Of a stretch of DNA of 64,000 nt, positions 51,101 through 62,951 are shown in pieces. The stretch is from positions 186,001 through 250,000 of the forward strand of contig NBAZ01000012.1 in the NCBI GenBank assembly GCA_002794735.1, written 5' to 3'. The notes under the pieces were generated by a model, which was not told the DNA's origin, made no database searches, and was given only the letters and a program-made list of their open reading frames with translations. Source of the DNA: Pyrrhoderma lamaoense (lineage: Eukaryota > Basidiomycota > Agaricomycetes > Hymenochaetales > Hymenochaetaceae). Made by a program: the position numbers and the translations under genes. The stretch's first letter is position 1. Each line of letters begins with the position of its first letter.

Positions 51101-52465
51101 AGCCGCGGGATGATGGCACGCTTGTCGGTGGTCAGGAGAATACCCCTCACGCAAAGCCAGCATTTTCAGGATACCTCAGTCATTCTGAAAAATCTGGTCA
51201 GTCAAGCAGACATTATGCAGAGAACAACGACTCTCCTCAGAACTCAGAGCCCAGGTACAGAAGGAACTCACAGCCTATGTATCTCAGTTCCTCCAACACG
51301 AACGTGGGTTCTGACTTCCACCAAGAGAGGGATGCAGGGAATATTTGGCGACTTTGGGGTGCTTCAGTGGCAGATGCTCGACCCAGCTTGCATCAACCAA
51401 TGTCAAGAGAGGGTTATGGTTATGATAGGAGTCAGAGCGAGGGTCAAACTCCAGCTAGCCGGAGGGATATCCGATCAAGCTTGAGAAATCCTGAGCCCTC
51501 ACCTACTAGCGCCGACCAAACTGCGACCATATCCTCAAGTTTGGCTCAAGCTCAAGCGAAGAGGGACGGCGAACGTGCACAAGGTATTCACATAGTCCGA
51601 AATAGACATGTCTCCCGCAAAGGGATGGGCCACAAACTACTATACACAAGGTTCAGTCCACAGGCCTGCTGCGGCCTTTTTCTCAGGATGCCAAACAGGT
51701 GAAGGAAGCTAACATTTTACGTCCGTCCTTGATGCCCAGTAGTGCAGATCTTCGGACATTAGCCTCTACAAGTCCAAAGGAGCAAGATATCTTAACTTCC
51801 AAAGACGTAGCTAAACAAAACCCCATTTCTGTGGCAGGTTTATCTGATAGTCCTCTTGGTCGAGAAGCCCATATCTCTCATGACTTGATGAGTCGGATGA
51901 CTGGTCCAAATACTCAGCCCTCGATAACATCCTCAGGCTCATTATCCACGAAAACTGAGAAACGTATGAACGATGACTGGTCTATATCCTCCTCCTCGAA
52001 CTCACTGACTTCACTAAACTCACTAGCACTTGCTTCGCCACTTGTTCTAAATGCTTCCACATCTGTTGCCGGTGTCTTAGATCTTCAAAAAAGAATTACA
52101 GATCGGGATGGGAAAACGCTGCTTTCCTCCCAGCAGGCTCTGTCAAGTACACGAGCACCAATAAAAGTAAACCTCTAATAGATCGATTTGGAATTTCTGA
52201 AGAGAAACCAACAAACCAACTCCATGACCACGGTTCCCCTCAGGGAGACAAGGGTTCAAACGAAAGACATCGTCGGACCTCATCTATGACCTCAAATAGA
52301 GACGATGATAGGCCAGTACTACTACGTCGCTTTGGTTTAGAGTCTTCCCTCCATGATCAGCCTGGTCCAAGTCGTGGGCGTGATCGGAACTTTGTTCGTT
52401 CAAGTGCTCCTTCTAACCGCAAGCATGATCTACCAAAGAAGCCTTTACAGGATCGTTTCTCATGA
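48188..52465 (+). CDS. Very long disordered Ser-rich protein with SR-like part; frame interrupted
   Basis: Four open segments on one strand read as a single low-complexity protein of about 1,420 residues. The pieces are 48188-48338 (MSKQDQSCLSFANFQF), about 48339-50500, about 50450-51620 and about 51610-52170, then a last reading frame to TGA at 52465. The middle is Ser/Pro/Thr/Lys-rich with KRKR-type nuclear signals. The 3' half is Arg/Ser-rich (RRRSRTPPRRT, RSRRSISPVSRGRD), like splicing-associated SR proteins. The end is DLPKKPLQDRFS. Each change of frame (48333-48338, 50450-50600, 51619-51624, 52169-52173) is fixed by one added base beside a short homopolymer and no intron fits. It is either mis-sequenced or a pseudogene. 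No domain is recognised; a nuclear RNA-related role is inference from composition. Confidence 0.6.
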
Positions 52466-53500
52466 AAATGTGGATGTGGTCACAGGTCAGTATTATAATT
52501 GTACGTTTCATTCGTGAGTCACCGATTGTTCTATCTCGCTCGACACTCAACGAAATATTCAGTGTTTTCTAGGGATGATTCTACTATTCTTCTACTCCTA
52601 AACAGTCAACATTTTGTAAGTGTATCCATCCACCTATTACCGGCTAACGTATTCAACAAGCCAGTTCTGTACTATACAACATTTTCAATGCTTTTTAGTA
52701 GCGTAATGATGACTGGACAACTTAGAATGTATCTGTTCCCTAGTTCCCTATTGTTTGTCAATAAGAATTGGTCATATGCGTACAGTAAAGCATGTAAAAT
52801 ATAAAAGCTAATTCCATTCATAACCTAGTTTGAGAAACAAATTACAAATGTTGACACAACAATATTCCCTTATCATCATTACGATGTTGACGCCGAAAAA
52901 AAGAATTTGACTTGAAGTTGTAACAATCAATAGATACTGAAAAATTCGGGATGAACTGTACGCCCGAAGTGGCAACTCACGTCTATTGTGATGACAAGTG
53001 ATCTTGTTTGTTTGTATTGTTTCAATGTTTGTTTTAGGATTGTCTCCATTAGGATTCTTTTATTGATGACAATCTCTTACATGAAAACTTATGGTCAAGG
53101 GTGAGTCTCAATGATCTACAAATGCATCCGCAAACCAGACCTGATTTTCCGTCGTCGAAGATATATATACTTGTATATAACAGATGATAAAGTCAGAATT
53201 AAGTGCCTTGTTGTACTTTTCAAACTGTATGAAGTCATTCTCAGTCGCCACTTGTCTGGGATACTTAACTATTCGGCTCGACAAATTAGCCAAGTCCCAA
53301 AGTTAAGCGTCTTTTGCTGTGCTCTTGTGTCCTCTCCGCAGAAGGCCGTTGAACCGCTCAGGTTTGCTACACGGCCTGTAAACAAAAATGAAACACACCG
53401 CTCAGAAAGGATGTAAATATCAATGGGAAACAATAAGGCTTCATAACCTATAAAAGCGAAAACGGGAGCAAAGTTGAAGAGTGCTGAAAATCAATTCCCT
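52466..53500. other. Intergenic, about 1 kb
   Basis: 3' flank of the disordered gene and promoter of the transporter. AT-rich. The ORFs here lack coding character. Confidence 0.35.
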
Positions 53501-53509
53501 CTATCTATG

Positions 53510-55829
53510 CAATTCGAAGGTAGAAAATATGACGGTCTGGAGACGGACTCACCTCCTCGAGTTGAAGTAAAGCTACCCGGGCTCACACTACTTTTTCTTT
53601 CGACGAACCATATAATCCTTACAATGATACGAGTTTTGCCCGAACTCCTCTATTCTCATCCCTAAATCGGAGACTTCTTCCGATGAAAAAAACATAAAGC
53701 GACCTCCCCAGTTCTCTGATTCCAGTGCTACATTATCAGAAGATATCCCCCTCGAAATGCACGATTCTGGATGTGCATCGTGGCTTGATGTTATCATCTT
53801 TCCTAATAGTCTTAGATGTTGTATGTTATCCTTGACTGATCTGTAATTCTGGAGTCGATTTGGCTTATCATATTGCATACAGAGCGGTTTATCAAACGCA
53901 TTGCCACAAATCGTTAATGACTTACATGGTACTGAATTCGAATGGATCGGCTCCGCTTATGCTTTGGCTTCTACTGCCTTCCTTCCTCTTAGTGGTGGCC
54001 TCGCACAAGTATGTTGAGATCATCGTAACTACAAATCTTAATCGTGATACTAAATAGTAACGCAGGTATTTGGGCGGAAATACGTTCTCCTCTCGCAGGT
54101 ACTTCTTTTTGCTTTAGGGAGTGCACTATGTGGTGCTTCTACGACTATGGAATTCCTCATTGCAGGCAGAAGTACGTGCTCAGCTATCCAAAGTTTCCTA
54201 TATGTCATTAATCCGTTTTACTAAAGCAATTCAGGGATCGGAGCCGGTGGCATATCTTCTTTGACACAGATAATCATTTCAGATCTTGTACCTTTACACG
54301 AACGTGGTACATACAACGGTCTGATATCACTGTTAGGTCCACCCCTTTTAGTTCTGCTTCAGTTACTCAATATAGCACGCGCAACAGGTCGTACGGGCTT
54401 GGATCAGGGTTTTCTCCGTTACTTGCCGGAGCGCTGGCGCAGGCGGGACAGTGGCGTTGGTTTTTCTGTGAGTTTTGTTTACTAAAAATGGCAATTTCTC
54501 CTCCGTCGACTAAGTGATTTCGATGTAAGACATGAATCTCCCTTTGGCAGCAGTCACAGCCTTTATCATATTCTTCTTTCTTGACGTTCGAACCCCCAAA
54601 CATCCCATCAAAGAGAAACTATTAACTCTTGACTGGCTGTGAGTACCTACGGCCCGCTCGCTTCCAATTAATGCTGATACACTGAAATCAAACAGAGGAA
54701 ATGGCATTGTCATCGTCAGCACTACTTGTGTAGTACTCGCATTAACTTGGGGTGGGGTTAAACATCCCTGGGACTCAGCTAATGTCCTCGTTCCATTAAT
54801 TCTTGGGATACTTGGTCTGGTAGGATTCTTTATTTTCGAATTTTACGTCCCTAAAACTCCTTTAGTAAGCCAGTTTTGTTGATCACATTCCCTATTAGAC
54901 ACTAACTTGATTGAAATTGTTTGTAGGTACCCTTCACTGTTTTGTCAACTCGTACTGGTATATCTGGTTATTTGCAATCCTTTTTCGGGAATTTCTATCT
55001 ATTTTCGGTCATCTGTACGTCGATATCTTGAATGCGACTCGTTATACTGCGACTAATGTTTTCATCCTACAACTAGACTATCTTCCTCTCTACTTCCAAG
55101 CATGCAAGTTATCGTCTCCTGTCAAGTCTGGCGTGGAAGTTCTCCCTACAGCATTTGGTATACTAGTCTTTGCTTTGATAGCCGGAATTAGCATTGTAAA
55201 GACGGGTGCATATCGCCCACAGCTGTGGCTTTCATGGTGTTTTTTGATGCTATCAGCGGGCCTTATGAGCACAGTAGGAGCTGATACTAGCACAAGCAAT
55301 TCCCTCGGGTTTCAAATCTTGATGTCCGTCGGTTGTGGCATCCTCCAAGGATCGCCCACTTTCCCAATTCTTGCTCCCATTGACTCGTCATTGAGTGCTA
55401 ATGCGCTCGCCTTCTTCATGTTTGTGAGATTCTTCTCTCAGGTGAGAAACTATAAAAATATTAAACAATCTCAGGACGTCTAATCTCACATATGCTATAC
55501 AGACCTGGGGAATCTCAATTGGAGGAGCAGTTATTAAAAATGCCTTGAGTGATAAGCTTCCTAGTGAACTAATTACAAGTCTTCCCTCTGGAACATCCAT
55601 TGTATATTCCCTCGTGCAAGTCATTCCGACCCTAGACGAGCCTTTGCAGTCTACTGTGCGAGCTGCGTTCGCTGATTCATTGAAAACATTCTGGCAAGTG
55701 TTGATAGGCGTAGCGGCACTTGGATTTATCTCGAGCTGGTTGATGCGAGGACTTCCTTTGCATACTTCTCTTGATCGCACTTACGGACTCAACGATACAA
55801 AACAAAAAAATTCACCTCCTGAATTCTAG
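53510..55829 (+). CDS. Major facilitator superfamily drug-type transporter; 5' half frame-interrupted
   Basis: 14-helix-type MFS exporter. The cytoplasmic N-terminus (MQFEGRKYDG..., then FDEPYNPYNDTSFARTPL) leads to TM1 (FWMCIVA, then LMLSSFLIVLDV), ALPQIVNDLHGTEFEWIGSA, the motif-A-like GRKYVLLSQV, GRTIQG/IGAGG, FYMNLPLAAVTAF, TWGGVKHPWDSA and LDYLPLYFQA. The final exon ends at 55829. The pattern fits the TRI12/azole-resistance group of proton antiporters; the substrate is unknown. From 53579 to 54337 the conserved reading needs one extra base at each of six places: GGG 53579, A7 53686, C5 53747, TT 53785, GGG 54234 and GG 54336. The 3' half (from about 54530) splices normally. Confidence 0.8.
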
Positions 55830-56128
55830 ATATAGATTACGATTTCTACAAAAATCCTTCATCACGAAATTTATGACAACAATCATAGACTTACTATTAT
55901 ACATCTTGCATAACATTATGGAAAGCATTTGAACACATGTAAAATAGTTAGATAAACTGACAATTTAAGATAAAACTTGTTTTGTATGTGTCAGAGAGTG
56001 TGAGAAGAAAGGAGAAACGATGATCAAGTGACCATCTTTTTGAAACTGCCTGAAACCGTAGAACGGCTGACTATAAAAATGAACATTGTATCTCACTATG
56101 ACGAAATTTGTAGAAATACGCCGTAGAG

Positions 56129-56815
56129 ATGCCACGTCCTCTAAAACGGATTATTAGCTGGCAAAATCCATGTTCGCTTGGTTATAGGCCAGGAAGACCA
56201 CTTGTATGCTCTACGCTTCGTGCTTCCATATCCCTCTTTCATACGATGGCGACTGGAAACAACGTTGAAACTCAACAAACTTTTCTCTCGGCGCCCCGTT
56301 TTGCAGTCGTTGGAGCATCAAAAGATCAGAACAAATGGGGAACAAAAATCCTCAAGTGGTACCAAGCGCGCGACTTCAACGTTACTCCCGTGCATCACGT
56401 ATGTTACGCGAATATCTTTTTCACACATAATATTTGAAAGTATAATCTGATTGTTATACAGAAAGAGGCGGAACTTGAAGGTCTGCAGACTCTGAAATCA
56501 CTTTCAGAGCTTCCCGTTCCAACAGAGACATCAGTCAGCGTTATAACTCCCCCAAAGTGGGTCATTGATGTTCTGGAATATGTCTTGGTTGTTTCTGAAC
56601 CTAACCATGTTGATTTTATTTGGAAGGTAACGCTAGGTATTCTTGAGTCTGCGAAAGAGTTGAATGTCCCTACAATATGGCTTCAACCGGGAGCGGAGGA
56701 CGAAGCCGTTCGAAACTACATAGAAACCTCGGGTCTCGGCGACCGCGTGATATTCGGTGGACCATGTTTATGGCGTGACGGAGATGGCATTTTAAAGGCA
56801 TTAGGAAAATTGTAG
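56129..56815 (+). CDS. CoA-binding-domain protein (YccU-like), probably mitochondrial
   Basis: Exon 1 is 56129-56398 and exon 2 starts at 56462. A third reading, from about 56628, follows an intron whose donor is ambiguous (GTGGGT at 56557 or GTCATT at 56561). The Rossmann-like core is complete: FAVVGASKDQNKWGTKILKW, VTPVHHKEAELEG, VSVITPPK, then VTLGILESAKEL and TIWLQPGAEDEAV, ending KALGKL. These are the motifs of the CoA_binding_2 family, small proteins that bind CoA or act in protein CoA-related metabolism. The 43 residues before the inner Met (MATGNN) are rich in Arg, Ser and hydrophobics with no acids, like a mitochondrial presequence. Start choice therefore decides the location. Confidence 0.82.
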
Positions 56816-57580
56816 CCTAGTGCCACGTTCAAACTAACGTATTTCTCAAAATCGGACATCAAGCTTACAATGAGAGTGCAAATTCAAAGTAAAGGACTAA
56901 AATTAGAACGATTTGAAAAAGAAAATCATTCCACTTACTAGCAGGGGGATTATGAAGCAATGTAAAATGCACATCTTCTTGACTTTTCAGGGCAAACTTA
57001 TTATTTTACGAAACAAGAATATGCAATGTTCTGCTACTTATCCCTAAGTGGACAAGACTCTCCAGTTCAAGAATACATCTTCAATGTACAAATCGATTAG
57101 ACTAACAGACAATACATCTCTTTAGAAATTAGTATCCCACCACAATTCTATACTTTTGCTTCGAGACTTTATGAGTTTACCCTTTCAAATCTTATTGACG
57201 GGCAGAAAGCAGGTGTATGGACTGCCTGCCATTCTTGTCACAGAACTGACTCTGGTTAGAGATCATCTTCAAAAGCCAAATACACATAGTTTTTATTGGA
57301 ATAACCATCATGAATTAATTTTCCCCACTTTACTACTTGGCTTGCTTAATAGATGGTTTACGAGACTAGAGTAACTGAGCAAACATGTGGCGGGTCCAGA
57401 AGAACGAATTGATAAAAAATACCAGTGGGGCTGTACGTTTTCTTTGCGATCAAAGGGCATTGCAAAAGTCTTGGAGGCACAGACAGAATGAACCTATACT
57501 TATTACATGGACGTGATGATCATTCCCTTTATGACCTCTTAATTGGCATTTTCCAGTAATTTCTGGAAAAAGTAAATTTC
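56816..57580. other. Intergenic
   Basis: AT-rich region with the promoter of the next gene. An inverted repeat TTTCCAG-N6-CTGGAAA lies about 10-30 bp before the start at 57581 and contains a heat-shock-element-like TTCnnGAA. Confidence 0.35.
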
Positions 57581-58910
57581 ATGAAGCGTCGACCTTTACA
57601 CTTATCTGCTATATCACTCTGGTTTTGCCTCGGATTTCTCTCTGTCACTAGTGTTGTAAAAGCTTATGATGATAGGGACTTTTTCCCTCCCGCACGAGGA
57701 AGAGGAAATATGTTGATTGATGCTAGGAACGGTCTGGGTGAACCATTAAATGTCATATCAATTTGTATGTATCTTGTCCCTTGACTGATGTGCATATTTT
57801 ATCAGGTTATAATATCAGCACGAAGCGATCCCTTGGTACTCACAGACTCTGGCTTATTAAACTGGGCTCGTTCACTTGGATTGTGAGCTATCTACTATTT
57901 GTAATCATTCACAAGTTTATAAATGAGCAAAAACAATACACATCTACCAGGTCGTATGAGTGTCTGGATATACATGGGCCTGGTGGCTGGTTCTCTGCAG
58001 ATGTAGGAGATGGAAATGGTTATGTGCGACAACAACTTGAGGCACGTCAGATGTATTCTAATGCTCAAGTAGGAACTTGTTTAGAAACCTTCGTAGGAGG
58101 CAATCATTTTAGGTTTGTACCGCATATCTACTTTCAGGCTCCTTCGCTCAAAGTTAGCATCTAGATCGTATAGACAGAATGGTCCCAAGGCATGCACACA
58201 CGCCATATTCCTTGGGGTCTCACATGAAGAGGACCTATCTGAAGAACACACAATTTCTCCGAATGGGTATGATCTAGGTCGGTAGGTATCTTCGCCATGA
58301 TACATAATAACAGAACAGAACTAACTACTCAATTATGGAACAATATTGATTATTTATCGATAATTTTCTTTAGGGACGAACTCGTTTCACGCGCGACAAA
58401 CGATACTACGTACTTTGGAGGAATAACATATTCTGCTTATTCCGAAGACATCGAGGGTTGCTTACACCTGGTGTGAAATATATAAATCATGGTAAGGATG
58501 ATGTTTTTTTGTCTTAACACGAGCACAAGCTGAGCTGTATTGACTTCACAGATATTGCTATTGACGGAATAGTAAAAATGCTCACCATAAGCATTCTCAA
58601 CATCGAGGAATCCGTTTTAAAGGACGTGGAGGATACGTTTCTGGAAGAAGGATTAAACTGTGAGCCAGGTCACCGGGAATCCCGCTTAATACTCCCTCAG
58701 TCTGATGAGGCACCCAACGAAGACAAGGAACCTATCTCCGGACCAGAATATCTCTTGTCTGCACTGAAATCAGATTACGGACAACATTCTACCTCAACGT
58801 CTGTAACTCTGCAAGCGAGACGACAAAAAGCTATACCTGACATCTACTCCATTTTAACTTATTATCTCTTTCCATTAATACTGCATTTTTTCGATTCTTC
58901 CGCAATATAG
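57581..58910 (+). CDS. Secretory-pathway protein of unknown function with a C-terminal hydrophobic end
   Basis: A signal peptide (ISLWFCLGFLSVTSVVKA) starts the protein. Exons 57581-57764 and 57819 onward continue through SDPLVLTDSGLLNWARSLG, HGPGGWFSADVGDGNGYV, QMYSNAQVGTCLETFVGGNHFR, HAIFLGVSHEEDL and TTYFGGITYSAY. The last exon has IDGIVKMLTISI and ends in a hydrophobic helix (ILTYYLFPLILHFF). Cysteines and Asn-x-Ser/Thr sites favour an extracellular or lumenal domain, and the terminal helix could be a GPI signal or tail anchor. I do not recognise the family beyond its mushroom-like character. Near 58458 (TT) one extra base is needed to read EGLLTPGVKYINH before the last intron. Confidence 0.65.
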
Positions 58911-59146
58911 GCCCAATGAAACGCCCATATTCACTACATGTGTCCTTCCTAAACTTGTTCTGCATATTCTTTCCATATATGGTAATTTCCCTTTTTTGGC
59001 TTTGTATAATATAGATGGGCCTTCTTGTAAGCTACATTTGAATCTTTGTTATGATTAGCAATGACTGTGATACATATGGGGCTATGACGAATTACGTACT
59101 GAATGTAGTATTTCTTATTATGTTACCTTTTTTGTTACTACCAATA

Positions 59147-59787
59147 CCGTACATGTGCCCTCTTTCAAAGTGTACCCTCTTTCAAACTCGATATTTCTCA
59201 ACGTTATACAAATAAACTCTATCCAAATTTGGCACAAAATATTTTTTTACTGACTTATTAAGATTATGTGAAAATTATCGTCAAAATAATATTAATTAAA
59301 TAGGAAATTAGCATATACACAGATTTAGGACAACATATATATGAGAAACTACAATTATAAAATTATTTTTCTCATCAACTTTCTATATAACCTTATATAT
59401 ATGATATATAGATACAAAAATGACTTCATAAATATTCTCATGCTTTAAAAAAATTATCTCATTGACTTATCAAGAAAATAAAATGAAAGTGACAGCGAGT
59501 GACAAAATTGATCAACTTTCCTAGATTCTAATATAATATGTACTAGTTAAGCGAATTTCGCGACTATAAAAAATAATATACAGTATTGTGACACTGTGTG
59601 ACGAAATGTTGAAAGAGGGTACACTTGGTCTTTATGTATTTTTCTAACATACTTTCATTATTAAAATTAGTTTAAAATTAAACAAACTAATTACTAGTAA
59701 GCTAAACTATACTCCTAAATTTTTCTGCGCGGTGAATATATGTGATGTGTTGTGTAAAGGCGGATTTGAAAGAGGGCACATGTACGG
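59147..59787. mobile_element. MITE-like element 1 (TIR, TA-flanked, non-coding)
   Basis: The ends are perfect inverted repeats of 23 bp. The left end begins CCGTACATGTGCCCTCTTTC (59147) and the right end is its complement, finishing at 59787. Each end is flanked by TA (59145-59146 and 59788-59789), the target duplication of Tc1/mariner-type elements. The 641 bp between are about three-quarters AT and have no ORF. A second inverted pair, GTGTACCCTCTTTCAA at about 59171 and its complement ending about 59622, lies just inside, so a related copy may be nested. Confidence 0.75.
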
Positions 59788-59789
59788 TA

Positions 59790-60128
59790 AAGGGGGTTCG
59801 ATAAATGACCGGACACCCGGATTTGGTACGAAAATCAGATCTGCATAAATCGATCAAATTAACATAGATAGTATAAAGCTATTACTAACATATTTATTAC
59901 ATAATTTAAAATGCAAAAAAGCCTCATTTAGCTGAGATTGTTACATAAAGTAAGATTAAGTAATAGTAATGCCATTCGATCATCTTATTACATAATACAA
60001 AAGTTTTTAAAGTAATTTGATCCACATGGTATGAAGATCTATCCACTTAAAGTAAAAAGATAGCTGATATTGTGTGGATCCGATTTTCATACTAAATCCG
60101 GGTGTCCGGTCATTTATCGAACCCCCTT
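59790..60128. mobile_element. MITE-like element 2 (long TIRs, TA-flanked, non-coding)
   Basis: Inverted repeats of about 52 bp with three mismatches. The left end begins AAGGGGGTTCGATAAATGAC and the right end is its complement, ending at 60128. TA occurs on both sides (59788-59789 and 60129-60130). Total length 339 bp; no ORF. The left TA is also the right TA of element 1, so the two sit back to back. The long TIRs with a short AT-rich centre are typical of a non-autonomous mariner-like MITE. Confidence 0.8.
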
Positions 60129-60130
60129 TA

Positions 60131-60725
60131 TATATCAGCCCATGAGTTAGCTAAGAATCACCTTGCGTGGTCTTCCCACATGCCCTGTTATGCGCAATGA
60201 AAAACTTTCGCGACTACGTCTTTATGCGACACTACAATTCATATATACCGGAAGAACATAAGAAACTACTATGAGCTTGTTATCTTTAAAGTACCTTTGA
60301 CGAGAGAGGAGCGATGAAAAGGTCGCCTTTGAACCTCTAACATGCCAATGCGGGTGTAAGATAGACGCACGAACGTAAATGGTAGTGTCTACTCTTCTCA
60401 GCAAACAAGTTCGTTACGTCCTATTTAGGGCCATGAAGAAATTGGGTTTTACTCACACATACATACACCGGGTACGTAATGCCTCTGGGCTAGGCTTCAT
60501 ACAGTAGTGTAATCATTGCAATATATGTTCCTTCTGAGAGCAAACTTTCACATCAAATTAGCAGCTTCCAATCTCAACAAGCATGAGCATAATATTCGAA
60601 ATGTAGGATTGCTCGATCGCTCTACGATCACTTTGCTAACACTCACCTAGTTAATGTGCACTGCATATCATTATATAGCCATAAGCATCTCATATCCCAG
60701 ATCACCATTGAGGGATATATATGAA
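60131..60725. other. Intergenic, kinase promoter
   Basis: No gene between the MITE pair and the kinase start. The small ORFs lack support. Confidence 0.3.
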
Positions 60726-62650
60726 ATGTCTGAGGAGCAAAATCAGATTGGTGATTTTGAATTGATTAAATATCGGGGCTGTGGCTCTTTTGCTACTGTA
60801 TATGTAAGTAGTTATTTCCATTCTGTTCTGAATTGATACTCAGCAAATATAGGAAGCCCGTAAAATTGGATCGAGCCCACAGTGGGATAAGCTCCCTTCG
60901 CCACTCGTAGCTCTTAAACTTCTTGAACCAAATTGTAAGAAATATGTGATAGAATTTGAAATAAATGCAATTTCAAGCATACCTGAAGACGAGAGCCTTG
61001 TAAGTGTTATTTGGTGATAACTTAAACCGTCTTATCACTATATAGTGAAATATCCGTTACATAACAATTTTTTTAAATTTTTAAGATGAAAACGTACGGA
61101 TACGGCTACCACGGCTCTCAATTATATATCATAAGTGAGCTTCTCACGGGATCAGATTATCGTATGCTATCAGAGATGAAGAAACTTAGCGAAGACCAAA
61201 TCAGACGTGTTTGTTGGCGAGTTCACATCTATACAAGGTTTTTATATCCCGTTATTCATTACATTTTTTAAATATAGGTATGTGACATCTGGCGCACTGG
61301 CAATGCATGAGAAACAAATTATCCATCGAGATATCAAGTAAGAACTTCACTATGTTAAACAACAATATGAGAAGCGAATTAACCTTCTTACCAGGCCTCG
61401 TAATGTAATGCAAGTTAGTGCGACTCCTCCGGGAAGCGAGAGAGCAAAACTTATTGACTTTGGTCTGTGGGTATCTCCGTTTCGTCTGCGTTTTCCAAAT
61501 TTCAACCTTTATGTGCGTTTAGCATACACGATTTAGCACATGGTAGTCCTAAAAAGGCAGCCGGAACCCCAAGGTACATGGCTCCAGAGCAGTTGTATAG
61601 AAGTGCCAGTGTTAGGCCTTACAGAAGGCCAATACAAGCTGAGGAAAAGAAACACATAACGAAAGGAACAAAAAAGACAGATGTGTGGTCCGTCGGGTAT
61701 GTTCCCGCACTCTCTTTAAACACATAGAACTTGATTGAAACACATTGGTTGAAACTCACCTTAGTATAACTGCCATGGAGTTGTTTACAGGACAACCTGC
61801 TTATCAACATCTCATACAAAAACCTGTTCTAGAAGTTATACAAAGAATGTTCAAAGTACAAATCAGTGATCTTGATGCTAGTTTTGAAGGTAATTCGACT
61901 CCTTTCAGTTTAGAGTCTATCTTATTGAATTTTTATTCACCTAGCCAAACACTGGTTTAATGGCGTACTCCAACAGTTTCCAGATAAAAGATATACAATG
62001 AGATTAGCTCATGAACACCCTGTGCGTCTCTTCTTCAAGTTGTATCTTTGATAATTAACATTGTTTTATTGTTACTAAATCTATCATTGCGTGCCGAAGT
62101 GGATACAAGGTCGTAAGATGGAAGCCACCTTATACAAAACCCCTACTAATCACACTACAAGTAAAACTACGAGTCCACCACCAAATACATTAAGAAGAAT
62201 AACTCAACGCTTAGTGAACCACGTAGCTCCTGCTTCTAATCAGAATTCTAAAGAACATGAAATCGTAGAGAAACCCACAATACAACGTCGGGGTTCCCGG
62301 TCTGCCCCCTCTTCCCAAAAAACTGTGCAGAAAAAAGTCACCATGCAACATGCTAAAGCGCCGCCAAACCGAAACTCGATGATCTTCGTTACAGAGGTGA
62401 GTATAGAATTAAAAACGTTTTCCCTGATCGTGTATGATGCTGAATGAGATTTTCATGTCTGTAAAGGTAGCTTATCAAATGGTTTTAATCACGTTACAGG
62501 TAGGGGAATACGAGAGGATTTGGGTGATATAAGTAAGGCGTCTACGTTTATATACTCTTGACTACTTCTTAAAATATCATGTCGATTTCAGGGGCTCGGA
62601 TGACGGACGCGGGAAAACAAAGTCGTCGTAGAGATTCTGCAGCGAAATAA
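60726..62650 (+). CDS. Serine/threonine protein kinase
   Basis: Starts at 60726 (MSEEQNQIGDFELIKY). Kinase landmarks in order: Gly loop GCGSFATVYEARK, catalytic Lys in LVALKLLEPN, IPEDESL, hinge YIISELLTGSDY, HRD loop IIHRDIKPRNVM, Mg loop LIDFGL, APE in GTPRYMAPEQL and subdomain IX TDVWSVG then ITAMELFTGQ. All catalytic residues are present, so it should be active. About 12 extra basic residues separate APE from DVWS. The C-terminal half is Lys/Arg/Pro-rich and disordered. Between DFGL and AHGSPKK the splice is off by one: the GGG at 61469-61471 before GTATCT needs one more G. The last coding exon before the stop at 62650 is uncertain in frame. I cannot assign a subfamily. Confidence 0.82.
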
Positions 62651-62951
62651 TAACAACGGAGTATTACGCAGATTACTCATAACATCATACAAGTCACCAC
62701 TTCTTGCATGTGTATAGTAGTTTCAATGACTTTCGATATCATGTTGAGTTTTGTTCTTGTAAAGGGTGCTCTATTTTTGATACCTGAATCACACCAAATA
62801 CAGATATCACATAAGACGAAGTGAAAATAAGTTAGCGTCTCTAGATGTCGCAAGAATCAAGATCTACATATACTAGAAGAATAGGAAAACTTTTCCATGG
62901 TATGGTTACGTATTATTGTAGGAACCTAGCATATTCCGATCATAAGTTTTA
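62651..62951. other. Convergent 3' flanks
   Basis: 300 bp between the kinase and the mitochondrial carrier gene. AT-rich, nothing else. Confidence 0.3.

Noticed and set aside
56557..56627. A further one-base break in the CoA-binding protein gene
   Set aside because: The third exon can be joined in frame without repair by using a GTCATT donor, so it was left out of the list of breaks.
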